DNA of 64,000 bases from Superficieibacter electus. Lineage in GTDB: Bacteria > Pseudomonadota > Gammaproteobacteria > Enterobacterales > Enterobacteriaceae. How positions within the stretch are numbered: the first letter of the stretch is position 1; each line of letters opens with the position of its first letter. A program made the position numbers and the translations under genes. Of the stretch, positions 56,433-64,000 are shown in pieces. The notes beneath the pieces were generated by a model. It searched no databases. It was not told where the DNA came from and saw only the letters and a list, made by a program, of their open reading frames with translations. The DNA lies in NCBI RefSeq assembly GCF_002915575.1, contig NZ_PQGD01000009.1, forward strand, positions 1-64,000. The letters are read 5' to 3'.

Positions 56433-57182
56433 CTACGCCGTTCCCGGATAAATATCAAACCGGTGACCTTTGGTGACAATCGCATTCTGCGTCGCGACAT
56501 TAGCCAGCGGCGGCGCGTAATCCGGCCGCTTCACCACCACGCGCTTGCTCGCCAGCAGACGTGCAGGCGCAAGCAAACCGTCGGCATCCAGATCCGGCCC
56601 CACCAGCGACTGAAAGACCCGCATTTCCTTTTTCACAAGGGCGCTTTTCTGCTTATGCGGGAACATCGGGTCGAGATAAACCACCTGTGGACGCGGCGTA
56701 ATCTCCGTAAGCCCGGTCAAACTGGACGCATGGATCAGTTGCAGACGTTCCTGTAGCCAGCCGCCAATTTCCGCGTCGGCATAACCACGCGCCAGACCAT
56801 CATCAAGCAACGCCGCCACCACCGGATTACGCTCCAGCATTCGTACCCGACAGCCTACCGAGGCCAGCACGAACGCATCCCGGCCCAGCCCCGCCGTGGC
56901 ATCGACCACGTCCGGCAGATAATCGCCTTTAATGCCCACGGCTTTCGCTACTGCCTCGCCGCGGCCGCCACCAAATTTGCGTCGGTGCGCCATCGCCCCG
57001 CCGACAAAATCAACAAAAATGCCGCCAAGCTTTGGCTCATCCCGCTTACGTAATTCCAGATGCTCTGGCGTTAACACCAGCGCCATCTGATTATCGTCAT
57101 CCTGTTCCAGCCCCCAGCGGGCCGCCAGAACAGATAAGGCACCGTCTCCGGTGCCTGTTTCATCAATTAAACAGATCTTCAC
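56433..57182 (-). CDS. rsmJ: 16S rRNA (guanine1516-N2)-methyltransferase
   Basis: SAM-dependent methyltransferase for G1516 of 16S rRNA. 249 residues (E. coli 250) from a GTG at 57180-57182, giving [20 protein letters not shown] loop [17 protein letters not shown] and catalytic YLDPMFPHK are intact. It starts eight bases after prlC and is likely in the same operon. Upstream in-frame ATGs lie inside prlC. Confidence 0.96.
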   Translation of the reverse strand: MKICLIDETGTGDGALSVLAARWGLEQDDDNQMALVLTPEHLELRKRDEPKLGGIFVDFVGGAMAHRRKFGGGRGEAVAKAVGIKGDYLPDVVDATAGLGRDAFVLASVGCRVRMLERNPVVAALLDDGLARGYADAEIGGWLQERLQLIHASSLTGLTEITPRPQVVYLDPMFPHKQKSALVKKEMRVFQSLVGPDLDADGLLAPARLLASKRVVVKRPDYAPPLANVATQNAIVTKGHRFDIYPGTA

Positions 57183-57189
57183 TGGCGTG

Positions 57190-59232
57190 TTAGCCTTTGA
57201 TCCCATAGTGATCCAGCATGGCATCAAGCTGCGGTTCACGGCCGCGGAAGCGTTTGAACAGCTCCATCGGCTCTTCGGAACCACCACGGGTCAGAATGTT
57301 ATCGAGGAACGACTGCCCGGTTTCACGGTTGAAAATCCCCTCTTCTTCAAAGCGGGAGTATGCGTCTGCCGCCAGTACATCGGCCCACAGGTAGCTGTAG
57401 TAACCAGCCGCATAGCCACCAGCGAAGATATGGCTGAAGGCGTGCGGGAAACGTCCCCAGGCTGGAGACGGCACCACGGCGACCTGTTTTTTGATCTCCG
57501 CCAGCGTCTCAAGGATTTTTGCCCCCTGCTCAGGGCTAAACTCAGCGTGCAGGCGGAAGTCGAACAGGCCAAACTCCAACTGACGCAGAATAAACAGCGC
57601 CGCCTGGTAATTTTTCGCCGCCAGCATTTTATCCAGCAGTTCTTTAGGCAGCGGCTCGCCGGTTTCATAATGACCAGAAATAAACGCCAGCGCGTCCGGC
57701 TCCCAGCACCAGTTTTCCATAAACTGACTCGGCAGCTCGACGGCATCCCACGGCACACCGTTGATGCCGGAGACGCCTGCGGTTTCGATGCGGGTCAGCA
57801 TATGATGCAGACCGTGACCAAATTCGTGGAACAAGGTGATCACTTCATCATGGGTGAACAGCGCAGGTTTACCGCTAACCGGACGGTTAAAGTTACAGGT
57901 CAGGTACGCAACCGGTTTTTGTAGCGAACCGTCGGCTTTACGCATCTGGCCAACGCAGTCGTCCATCCATGCCCCGCCGCGCTTGTGCTCACGTGCGTAC
58001 AAATCAAGATAGAAGCTGCCGCGCAGTTCATTTTTATCGTCATACAGTTCGAAGAAACGCACGTCCGGATGCCAGACGTCAACATCATGACGCTCTTTAG
58101 CCGTAATGCCGTAAATTCGGTTCACCACTTCAAACAGACCGTTAACCGCTTTGTTTTCCGGGAAATACGGACGCAGTTGCTCATCGCTGATGCTGTACAG
58201 ATGCTGTTTCTGTTTTTCGCTGTAGTACGCGATATCCCATGGCTGGAGTTCATCCACGCCATACTCTGCTTTGGCGAATGCCCGTAGCTGGGCCAGTTCT
58301 TTCTCACCTTGCGGGCGGGCGCGTTTAGCGAGATCGGTCAGGAAGTCCAGCACCTGTTGCGGGTTTTCCGCCATTTTGGTTGCCAGTGATTTGTAGGCGT
58401 AGTTTTCAAAGCCCAGCAGTTGCGCCAGCTCGTGACGCAGCGCGAGGATTTCAGCCATGACAGGGCCGTTATCCCACTTACCAGCGTTTGGCCCCTGGTC
58501 GGAGGCGCGGGTACCGTAAGCGCGATACATCTCTTCACGCAGCGCCTGATTGTCGCAGTAGGTCAGCACTGGCAGATAGCTGGGGATATCCAGGGTTAAC
58601 AAATAACCTTCCTGTTCTTTGGCTTCAGCCTGCGCTTTAGCCGCCGCCAGGGCACTTTCCGGCATCCCGGCGAGTTCGGATTCGTCGGTGACAAGCTTCG
58701 TCCAGCCCATCGTCGCATCCAGCACGTTGTTGCTATAAATATTACCCAGCTCAGATTTGCGGGTAGCAATTTCGCCGTAGCGTTTCTGCTTGTCTTTCGG
58801 CAGGCCGATACCCGACAGCTCAAAATCGCGCAGCGCATTATCGACGGCCTTTTTCTGCGGCGCTGTCAGGGAAGCATAGTGTTCACCCTCACGCAGGTTG
58901 CGATACGCCTGGTACAATCCTTCATGTTGCCCAACCCAGGTGCTGTACTCTGAAAGCAGCGGCAGGGTTTGCTCATAGGCTTCGCGCAGTTCCGGGCTGT
59001 TTTTGACCGAGTTCAGGTGGCTGATGGGCGAAAAAATACGCCCCAGCACGTCATCCGCCTCCGCCAGCGGCTGACACAAATTCTCCCACGTATACGGCGC
59101 GCCGTGAGCCACCACGCTCTCTACCGACGCGCGGCAACCGTCCAGCGCGTTGGTGACAGCAGGGACAACGTGTTCCGGTTTAATGGCAGAGAACGGCGGG
59201 AGATCGAAAGGCGTCAATAAAGGATTGGTCAT
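57190..59232 (-). CDS. prlC: Oligopeptidase A
   Basis: Cytoplasmic M3 metallopeptidase that degrades signal peptides and short peptides; heat-shock gene in E. coli. 680 residues, E. coli length. Zinc site HEFGHGLHH in [16 protein letters not shown] with the downstream Glu ligand near [15 protein letters not shown]. Ends YGIKG. Confidence 0.98.
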   Translation of the reverse strand: MTNPLLTPFDLPPFSAIKPEHVVPAVTNALDGCRASVESVVAHGAPYTWENLCQPLAEADDVLGRIFSPISHLNSVKNSPELREAYEQTLPLLSEYSTWVGQHEGLYQAYRNLREGEHYASLTAPQKKAVDNALRDFELSGIGLPKDKQKRYGEIATRKSELGNIYSNNVLDATMGWTKLVTDESELAGMPESALAAAKAQAEAKEQEGYLLTLDIPSYLPVLTYCDNQALREEMYRAYGTRASDQGPNAGKWDNGPVMAEILALRHELAQLLGFENYAYKSLATKMAENPQQVLDFLTDLAKRARPQGEKELAQLRAFAKAEYGVDELQPWDIAYYSEKQKQHLYSISDEQLRPYFPENKAVNGLFEVVNRIYGITAKERHDVDVWHPDVRFFELYDDKNELRGSFYLDLYAREHKRGGAWMDDCVGQMRKADGSLQKPVAYLTCNFNRPVSGKPALFTHDEVITLFHEFGHGLHHMLTRIETAGVSGINGVPWDAVELPSQFMENWCWEPDALAFISGHYETGEPLPKELLDKMLAAKNYQAALFILRQLEFGLFDFRLHAEFSPEQGAKILETLAEIKKQVAVVPSPAWGRFPHAFSHIFAGGYAAGYYSYLWADVLAADAYSRFEEEGIFNRETGQSFLDNILTRGGSEEPMELFKRFRGREPQLDAMLDHYGIKG

Positions 59233-59395
59233 AAGCGCGGTCCTGTTGGATAGGGTAAATGAAGCGCACGTTCCGGCGCTTATCTGTTGGATCTAGCATG
59301 GGGTTAAGTTGCGAGAATTTCAATGGCGGTTGCGTCGGAGATGTCACTATACTCTTCCCATCACACCTCGCCGCACATTGATACAAGGATGACTG

Positions 59396-59842
59396 ATGAC
59401 TGCATTCTTACCGCTTGTTGTTCTGCTTGTCATACTCTTTCTGATTGCCAAAACGTTCTCGCGTACCCGTCCTGCGGATACCCCCACCGGCCCGGGCGAT
59501 CGCAAGTTAATCTCCTCTTCTTCTTTTTTACTCCGCACCTTCGGCAGTTCTCAAAGTTATAAAGCACAGTACTACTTTGATAGCGCCAATTTTTATGAAG
59601 TCGCTGACGAGGCGACCAGCACCATTCCGCTGGCCGCTATCACCGCCGTAAAACGAGAAAGCACAAAGGTCAACAACCGTTCCGTGTGGTCGGTGAGCTG
59701 GAATAGTAACGGTCAGCGACGCCAGGTGCGTTTTCTGCATAACTACACCCTCTTCAACCGCAGCTTTGCCGTGTTCCTTGCGACCGTAAAGCAGGCAAAC
59801 CCGAATGCCAGCGTCAGCTCGTTAACGCTTTTTACGTTGTAA
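59396..59842 (+). CDS. Small membrane-anchored protein of unknown function
   Basis: 148-residue protein I do not recognise. One N-terminal TM helix (FLPLVVLLVILFLIAKTF) is followed by a basic, proline-rich stretch and a beta-rich domain (about 50-140: SYKAQYYFDSANFYEV, STIPLAAITAVKRES, RSVWSVSWNSNGQRRQVRFLHNY) that looks like a bacterial PH-like domain. Divergent from prlC; next gene is rlmJ. E. coli K-12 has none I recall here. Confidence 0.6.
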   Translation: MTAFLPLVVLLVILFLIAKTFSRTRPADTPTGPGDRKLISSSSFLLRTFGSSQSYKAQYYFDSANFYEVADEATSTIPLAAITAVKRESTKVNNRSVWSVSWNSNGQRRQVRFLHNYTLFNRSFAVFLATVKQANPNASVSSLTLFTL

Positions 59843-59928
59843 GCGTTTACGGCAGAATTGCGGTAATCATTGAGGATCTACGGTAAACTGTCCGTCAATA
59901 TGTTTCACTTCCCGGAATTCGTGTTTTT

Positions 59929-60771
59929 ATGCTCAGTTATCGCCACAGCTTTCATGCAGGCAACCACGCCGACGTCCTCAAACATACCGTTCAGAGTCTG
60001 ATCATCGAATCGCTGAAAGAGAAAGATAAACCGTTTCTTTATCTGGATACCCATGCGGGCGCAGGCCGTTACCAATTGAGCGGCGAGCATGCAGAACGTA
60101 CCGGTGAATATCTCGAAGGTATCGCCCGCCTCTGGCAGCAGGACGACCTGCCCGCGGAGCTGGAGCCATACATCAACGTGGTTAACCACTTCAATCGTAA
60201 TGGTCAACTGCGTTATTACCCCGGTTCACCGTTAATCGCCCGCCAGCTTCTGCGTGAGCAGGACAGCCTGCAAATGACTGAGCTGCACCCGAGTGATTTC
60301 CCGCTGCTGCGTTCTGAATTCCAGAAAGATAATCGCGCCCGGGTAGAGCGCGCCGACGGCTATCAACAGCTGAAATCTAAGCTGCCACCAGCCTCGCGCC
60401 GGGGCCTGATCCTCATCGATCCACCCTATGAGATTAAATCTGACTATCAGGCGGTAGTGACAGGTATTCACGAAGGTTACAAACGTTTTGCGACCGGCAC
60501 TTACGCGCTGTGGTATCCGGTAGTATTGCGTCAGCAAGTCAAACGGATGGTTCACGATCTGGAAGCGACCGGCATCCGCAAGATCCTGCAAATTGAGCTG
60601 GCCGTTCGCCCCGACAGCGACAGGCTTGGAATGACCGCCTCCGGCATGATTGTGATTAATCCCCCCTGGAAGCTGGAGCAACAGATGAATAACGTGCTGC
60701 CATGGCTGCACAGTAAGCTGGTGCCGACCGGTATCGGGCATGCCACCGTGAGCTGGATTACCCCGGAGTAA
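59929..60771 (+). CDS. rlmJ: 23S rRNA (adenine2030-N6)-methyltransferase
   Basis: SAM-dependent m6A2030 methyltransferase; E. coli mutants cannot use extracellular DNA as carbon source. 280 residues, E. coli length. MLSYRHSFHAGNHADVLKHTV start, LDTHAGAGRY SAM loop, catalytic LILIDPPYE. Confidence 0.97.
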   Translation: MLSYRHSFHAGNHADVLKHTVQSLIIESLKEKDKPFLYLDTHAGAGRYQLSGEHAERTGEYLEGIARLWQQDDLPAELEPYINVVNHFNRNGQLRYYPGSPLIARQLLREQDSLQMTELHPSDFPLLRSEFQKDNRARVERADGYQQLKSKLPPASRRGLILIDPPYEIKSDYQAVVTGIHEGYKRFATGTYALWYPVVLRQQVKRMVHDLEATGIRKILQIELAVRPDSDRLGMTASGMIVINPPWKLEQQMNNVLPWLHSKLVPTGIGHATVSWITPE

Positions 60772-60872
60772 TCGCAGCCATCGGTGGACGCGGCTCAATC
60801 ACGGGCTACAATCCTGTTATTTCTGCGGATGCGCGTTGTCCATCCGCCCCCCTTTCAGTGTAAGGAACGGTC

Positions 60873-62225
60873 ATGACGAAACATTACGACTACGTTGCTA
60901 TCGGCGGTGGCAGCGGCGGTATTGCCTCTATCAACCGGGCGGCCATGTACGGCCAGAAATGCGCGCTGATTGAAGCCAGTGCACTGGGCGGTACCTGCGT
61001 GAATGTCGGCTGTGTGCCGAAAAAAGTAATGTGGCACGCGGCGCAAATCCGCGAAGCAATCCATCTGTATGGCCCGGATTATGGTTTTGATACCACCATC
61101 AATCATTTCAACTGGGACACGCTGATTGCCAGCCGCACGGCCTATATTGACCGTATTCACACCTCCTACGATAACGTGCTGGGGAAAAATCAGGTCGACG
61201 TGATTAAGGGATTTGCCCGTTTTGTCGATGCGAAAACCCTGGAAGTGAATGGTGAGACGATCACCGCCGATCATATCCTGATCGCCACCGGCGGCCGGCC
61301 AATTCACCCGGATATCCCCGGTGCCGAATACGGCATTGACTCTGATGGTTTCTTCGAACTACCCGCGCTGCCTGAACGCGTCGCCGTGGTTGGCGCGGGT
61401 TACATCGCTGTTGAGCTGGCTGGCGTCATTAACGGCCTGGGTGCGCAGGCGCATCTGTTTGTGCGTAAACACGCCCCGCTGCGCAGCTTCGACACCATGT
61501 TGTCAGAGACACTGGTCGAAGTCATGGAGGCTGAAGGCCCGACGCTGCATACCCATGCGGTGCCGAAGGCGGTGGTGAAAAACGCCGACGGGAGCCTGAC
61601 ACTTGAGCTGGAAGATGGCCGCACGCAGATCGTAGACTGTCTGATCTGGGCCGTTGGCCGCGAACCTGCTACCGACAATATCAACCTGTCCGTCACTGGT
61701 GTGCGCACCACTGATAAAGGTCATATCGACGTCGATAAGTATCAGAATACCAGCGTGAAAGGTATTTATGCCGTCGGCGACGTAACCGGTGCCATTGAGC
61801 TGACGCCGGTTGCCGTTGCCGCAGGCCGCCGCCTGTCCGAACGTCTGTTTAACAACAAGCCGGAAGAGCATCTCGACTACAGCAACGTGCCGACCGTGGT
61901 ATTTAGCCACCCGCCGATTGGCACCGTTGGGCTAACCGAAGAGAAAGCGCGAGAGAAATACGGCGATGATGCGGTTAAGGTGTATAAATCGTCCTTTACC
62001 GCAATGTACACTGCGGTCACTTCTCACCGTCAGCCGTGCCGTATGAAACTGGTGTGCGTCGGCGCGGAAGAAAAAATCGTCGGTATCCACGGCATCGGCT
62101 ACGGGATGGATGAAATGTTGCAGGGCTTTGCGGTGGCGCTGAAGATGGGCGCAACCAAGAAAGACTTCGATAACACCGTTGCTATTCACCCGACCGGGGC
62201 AGAAGAATTTGTGACGATGCGGTAA
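60873..62225 (+). CDS. gor: Glutathione reductase
   Basis: NADPH-dependent reductase regenerating GSH from GSSG. 450 residues, E. coli length. FAD motif [19 protein letters not shown], redox-active [19 protein letters not shown] motif [15 protein letters not shown] with downstream VRKHAPLR (Arg residues choosing NADPH), and catalytic dyad HPTGAEE. AAGGAA precedes the ATG. Confidence 0.98.
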   Translation: MTKHYDYVAIGGGSGGIASINRAAMYGQKCALIEASALGGTCVNVGCVPKKVMWHAAQIREAIHLYGPDYGFDTTINHFNWDTLIASRTAYIDRIHTSYDNVLGKNQVDVIKGFARFVDAKTLEVNGETITADHILIATGGRPIHPDIPGAEYGIDSDGFFELPALPERVAVVGAGYIAVELAGVINGLGAQAHLFVRKHAPLRSFDTMLSETLVEVMEAEGPTLHTHAVPKAVVKNADGSLTLELEDGRTQIVDCLIWAVGREPATDNINLSVTGVRTTDKGHIDVDKYQNTSVKGIYAVGDVTGAIELTPVAVAAGRRLSERLFNNKPEEHLDYSNVPTVVFSHPPIGTVGLTEEKAREKYGDDAVKVYKSSFTAMYTAVTSHRQPCRMKLVCVGAEEKIVGIHGIGYGMDEMLQGFAVALKMGATKKDFDNTVAIHPTGAEEFVTMR

Positions 62226-62656
62226 GTTAATGACAACATCGGCGGATGGCGCTTGAGCTTTGTGCTTGTAGCGCCATTCGATAAGCGATCCCTGCATCAG
62301 GCACGGTCTTCATCCGCTCCCCAAAGTGGCTACAATGTAACCCACTTTTACACTCCGGCTGCCCGGCTCCTGTTTCATCCTGCCTCCCACAAAGTTATAA
62401 TATGTCCCTGCCCTTTCACCCGGCTTAACGCCGTAAAGTAATTATTCTGAAAGTGAAATCTGGCAGTTAATAATGATTCCTGTTTTTCCTGTTACTTAAC
62501 AGCGACCTGGCTATTTTTTGCTCTTTAATTTCTCACAAAGAAGTGTGATCTACCGCACATTTTGCCGATCAATGATTGAGGCGAATGTCTACCCTTATAG
62601 ATAGACCGGGCAATGCCCGGGTACGAATATGACGTGATCCGGAGGTTTTTATCATT
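62226..62656. promoter_or_regulatory. gor-treF intergenic region
   Basis: 431 bases, no gene. GGATGGCGCTTGAGC and GCTTGTAGCGCCATTC (62242-62278) form a hairpin beyond gor, without a T-run. A CRP-like site TGTGATCTACCGCACA lies at 62544-62559 about 100 bases before treF, and GGAGG at 62641 is the treF ribosome-binding site (11-base spacing). E. coli has the ars operon and acid-fitness genes between gor and treF; none are here. Confidence 0.65.
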
Positions 62657-64000
62657 ATGCTCAACCAGAGAATGCGCAGTGTGGAGGAAGAGTTGTTGAT
62701 TGATATGCATCTCAACTACGAAACCGATCCATGCGAATTAAAACTGGATGAAATGATGGAAGTCGAGCCGGAGCCGGAGATGATCGAGGGCATGCCTGCC
62801 TCTGATGCCCTGACTCCTGCCGATCGTTATCTCGAACTCTTTGAGCATGTGCAGTCAACCCGTATTTTTGCCGACAGCAAAACGTTTCCGGACTGTGCGC
62901 CGAAAATCGATCCGCTGGATATCCTCATCCGTTATCGGCGGGTTAAACGTCGGCCCGGTTTCGATCTGCGTGAATTTGTTCACGCGCATTTCTGGCTGCC
63001 GGAAGATTACAGCAAAGAGTACATTTCCAATCCGGAAAACTCCCTGAAAGAACACATTGATAACCTGTGGCCCACCCTCACCCGTGAGCCGCAGGATCAT
63101 ATTCCGTGGTCGTCCCTGCTTGCCCTGCCGCAGTCCTATATTGTGCCGGGCGGGCGTTTCAGCGAAACCTATTACTGGGACTCCTATTTCACCATGCTGG
63201 GGCTGGCGGAGAGTGGCCGTGGCGATCTGCTGAAATGTATGGCAGATAACTTCGCCTGGATGATCGAAATTTACGGTCATATTCCTAATGGTAACCGCAC
63301 TTATTACCTGAGCCGCTCCCAGCCGCCGGTATTTGCCCTGATGGTGGAGCTGTTCGAAGAAGACGGCGTGCGCGGTGCGCGGCGTTATCTTGACCATTTG
63401 CTGATGGAATATAATTTCTGGATGGACGGTGCGGAATCGCTGGTCCTCAATCAGGCCTATCGTCACGTGGTCCGGATGCCTAACGGCGCACTGCTTAACC
63501 GCTACTGGGATGACCGCGATACGCCGCGTGATGAATCCTGGCTTGAAGATGTGGAAACGGCGAAACACTCCAGCCGTCCGGCGAATGAAGTGTATCGTGA
63601 CCTGCGTGCCGGGGCCGCTTCCGGCTGGGATTACTCTTCCCGCTGGCTGCGCGATACCCATCGTCTCGCCAGTATCCGCACGACGCAGTTCATCCCGATT
63701 GATTTAAATGCTTTTTTGTTCAAGCTGGAAAGCACGATCGCCAATATTTCTGGCCTGAAAGGCGATCGGGAAACCGAAACCGCGTTTCGCCAGAAAGCCG
63801 CCGATCGCCGTGCTGCCGTCACCCACTATTTGTGGGATGATGAAGCTGGCTGTTTCCGTGATTACGACTGGCGGCGTGAGCAGCAGGCGCGGTTCTCTGC
63901 GGCCAGCATTGTGCCGCTATATACCGGAATGGCAACGCATGAACAGGCCGATCGCCTTGCTGACGTGGTACGCGCACGCCTGTTAACGCCAGGGGGGATT
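62657..64000 (+). CDS. treF: Cytoplasmic trehalase, 3' end outside window
   Basis: Hydrolyses intracellular trehalose to glucose. The first 448 codons are present; E. coli TreF has 549, so about 100 residues (including the second trehalase signature) lie beyond the right edge. The first signature [15 protein letters not shown] and [12 protein letters not shown] are intact. [45 protein letters not shown] matches the TreF-specific acidic N terminus; there is no signal peptide, which distinguishes it from periplasmic TreA. The last complete codons read LLTPGGI. Confidence 0.97.
   Translation, partial: MLNQRMRSVEEELLIDMHLNYETDPCELKLDEMMEVEPEPEMIEGMPASDALTPADRYLELFEHVQSTRIFADSKTFPDCAPKIDPLDILIRYRRVKRRPGFDLREFVHAHFWLPEDYSKEYISNPENSLKEHIDNLWPTLTREPQDHIPWSSLLALPQSYIVPGGRFSETYYWDSYFTMLGLAESGRGDLLKCMADNFAWMIEIYGHIPNGNRTYYLSRSQPPVFALMVELFEEDGVRGARRYLDHLLMEYNFWMDGAESLVLNQAYRHVVRMPNGALLNRYWDDRDTPRDESWLEDVETAKHSSRPANEVYRDLRAGAASGWDYSSRWLRDTHRLASIRTTQFIPIDLNAFLFKLESTIANISGLKGDRETETAFRQKAADRRAAVTHYLWDDEAGCFRDYDWRREQQARFSAASIVPLYTGMATHEQADRLADVVRARLLTPGGI

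Noticed and set aside
1-64000. tRNA, rRNA, IS elements, prophage genes
   Set aside because: None found by reading; no tRNA-like 3' ends, transposase motifs, integrases or att-type repeats were seen.

Overview
The window is a chromosomal segment of an enteric gamma-proteobacterium (order Enterobacterales). Gene order and protein lengths follow the Escherichia coli ggt-ugp-liv-rpoH-fts-zntA-nik-pit-usp-gor-treF stretch closely. The losses, insertions and REP-type repeats fit a Citrobacter-like relative better than E. coli. The genus is inferred from overall similarity, not proven. No rRNA, tRNA, IS element, prophage or CRISPR array was found.

Layout. Positions 1-2046 hold a partial unknown reading frame and ggt (gamma-glutamyltranspeptidase). 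2169-8731 carries yhhA and the glycerol-3-phosphate uptake operon ugpBAECQ, read leftward from a Pho-box array. That operon is interrupted between ugpC and ugpQ by a SMI1/KNR4 (immunity-like) gene with a duplicated junction, and it has 114-bp tandem repeats between ugpB and ugpA. 8926-18027 is the branched-chain amino acid transport region livFGMHK, panM, a DUF2207 membrane protein and livJ. A PuuE/GabT-like aminotransferase (18244-19509) precedes rpoH. The division and secretion operon ftsY-ftsE-ftsX follows, then rsmD, yhhL, yhhN and zntA with its ZntR operator. A five-copy 129-bp REP array separates zntA from tusA. yhhQ, dcrB, yhhS and yhhT come next; yhhQ has a candidate preQ1 riboswitch.

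Where E. coli has acpT, this genome has a phenolic acid decarboxylase and a divergent LysR regulator. The nickel system nikABCDE-nikR follows with its NikR operator. Then come an SDR gene and a small minus-strand cluster of two YeaR-like proteins flanking a double-YoaG protein. yhiN, pitA, uspB and uspA are conserved.

The most distinctive region is 46654-54300, where E. coli has dtpB. A plus-strand operon encodes a SorD-like dehydrogenase, a mannitol-family PTS permease (IICB and IIA), a DeoR regulator, a mannitol-1-phosphate-dehydrogenase-like enzyme and a dedicated FPr-type HPr. It converges on a minus-strand operon with an RPE-family epimerase, a 6-phospho-3-hexuloisomerase-like SIS protein and a HAD phosphatase. 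Shared operator-like motifs lie in front of both. Together they look like an uncharacterised hexitol or ketose catabolic system feeding fructose 6-phosphate. Next come an Rrf2 regulator divergent from an NDH-2-like flavoprotein, then rsmJ, prlC, a small membrane protein, rlmJ, gor and the first 448 codons of treF, which runs off the right edge. The ars and acid-fitness genes found between gor and treF in E. coli are absent.
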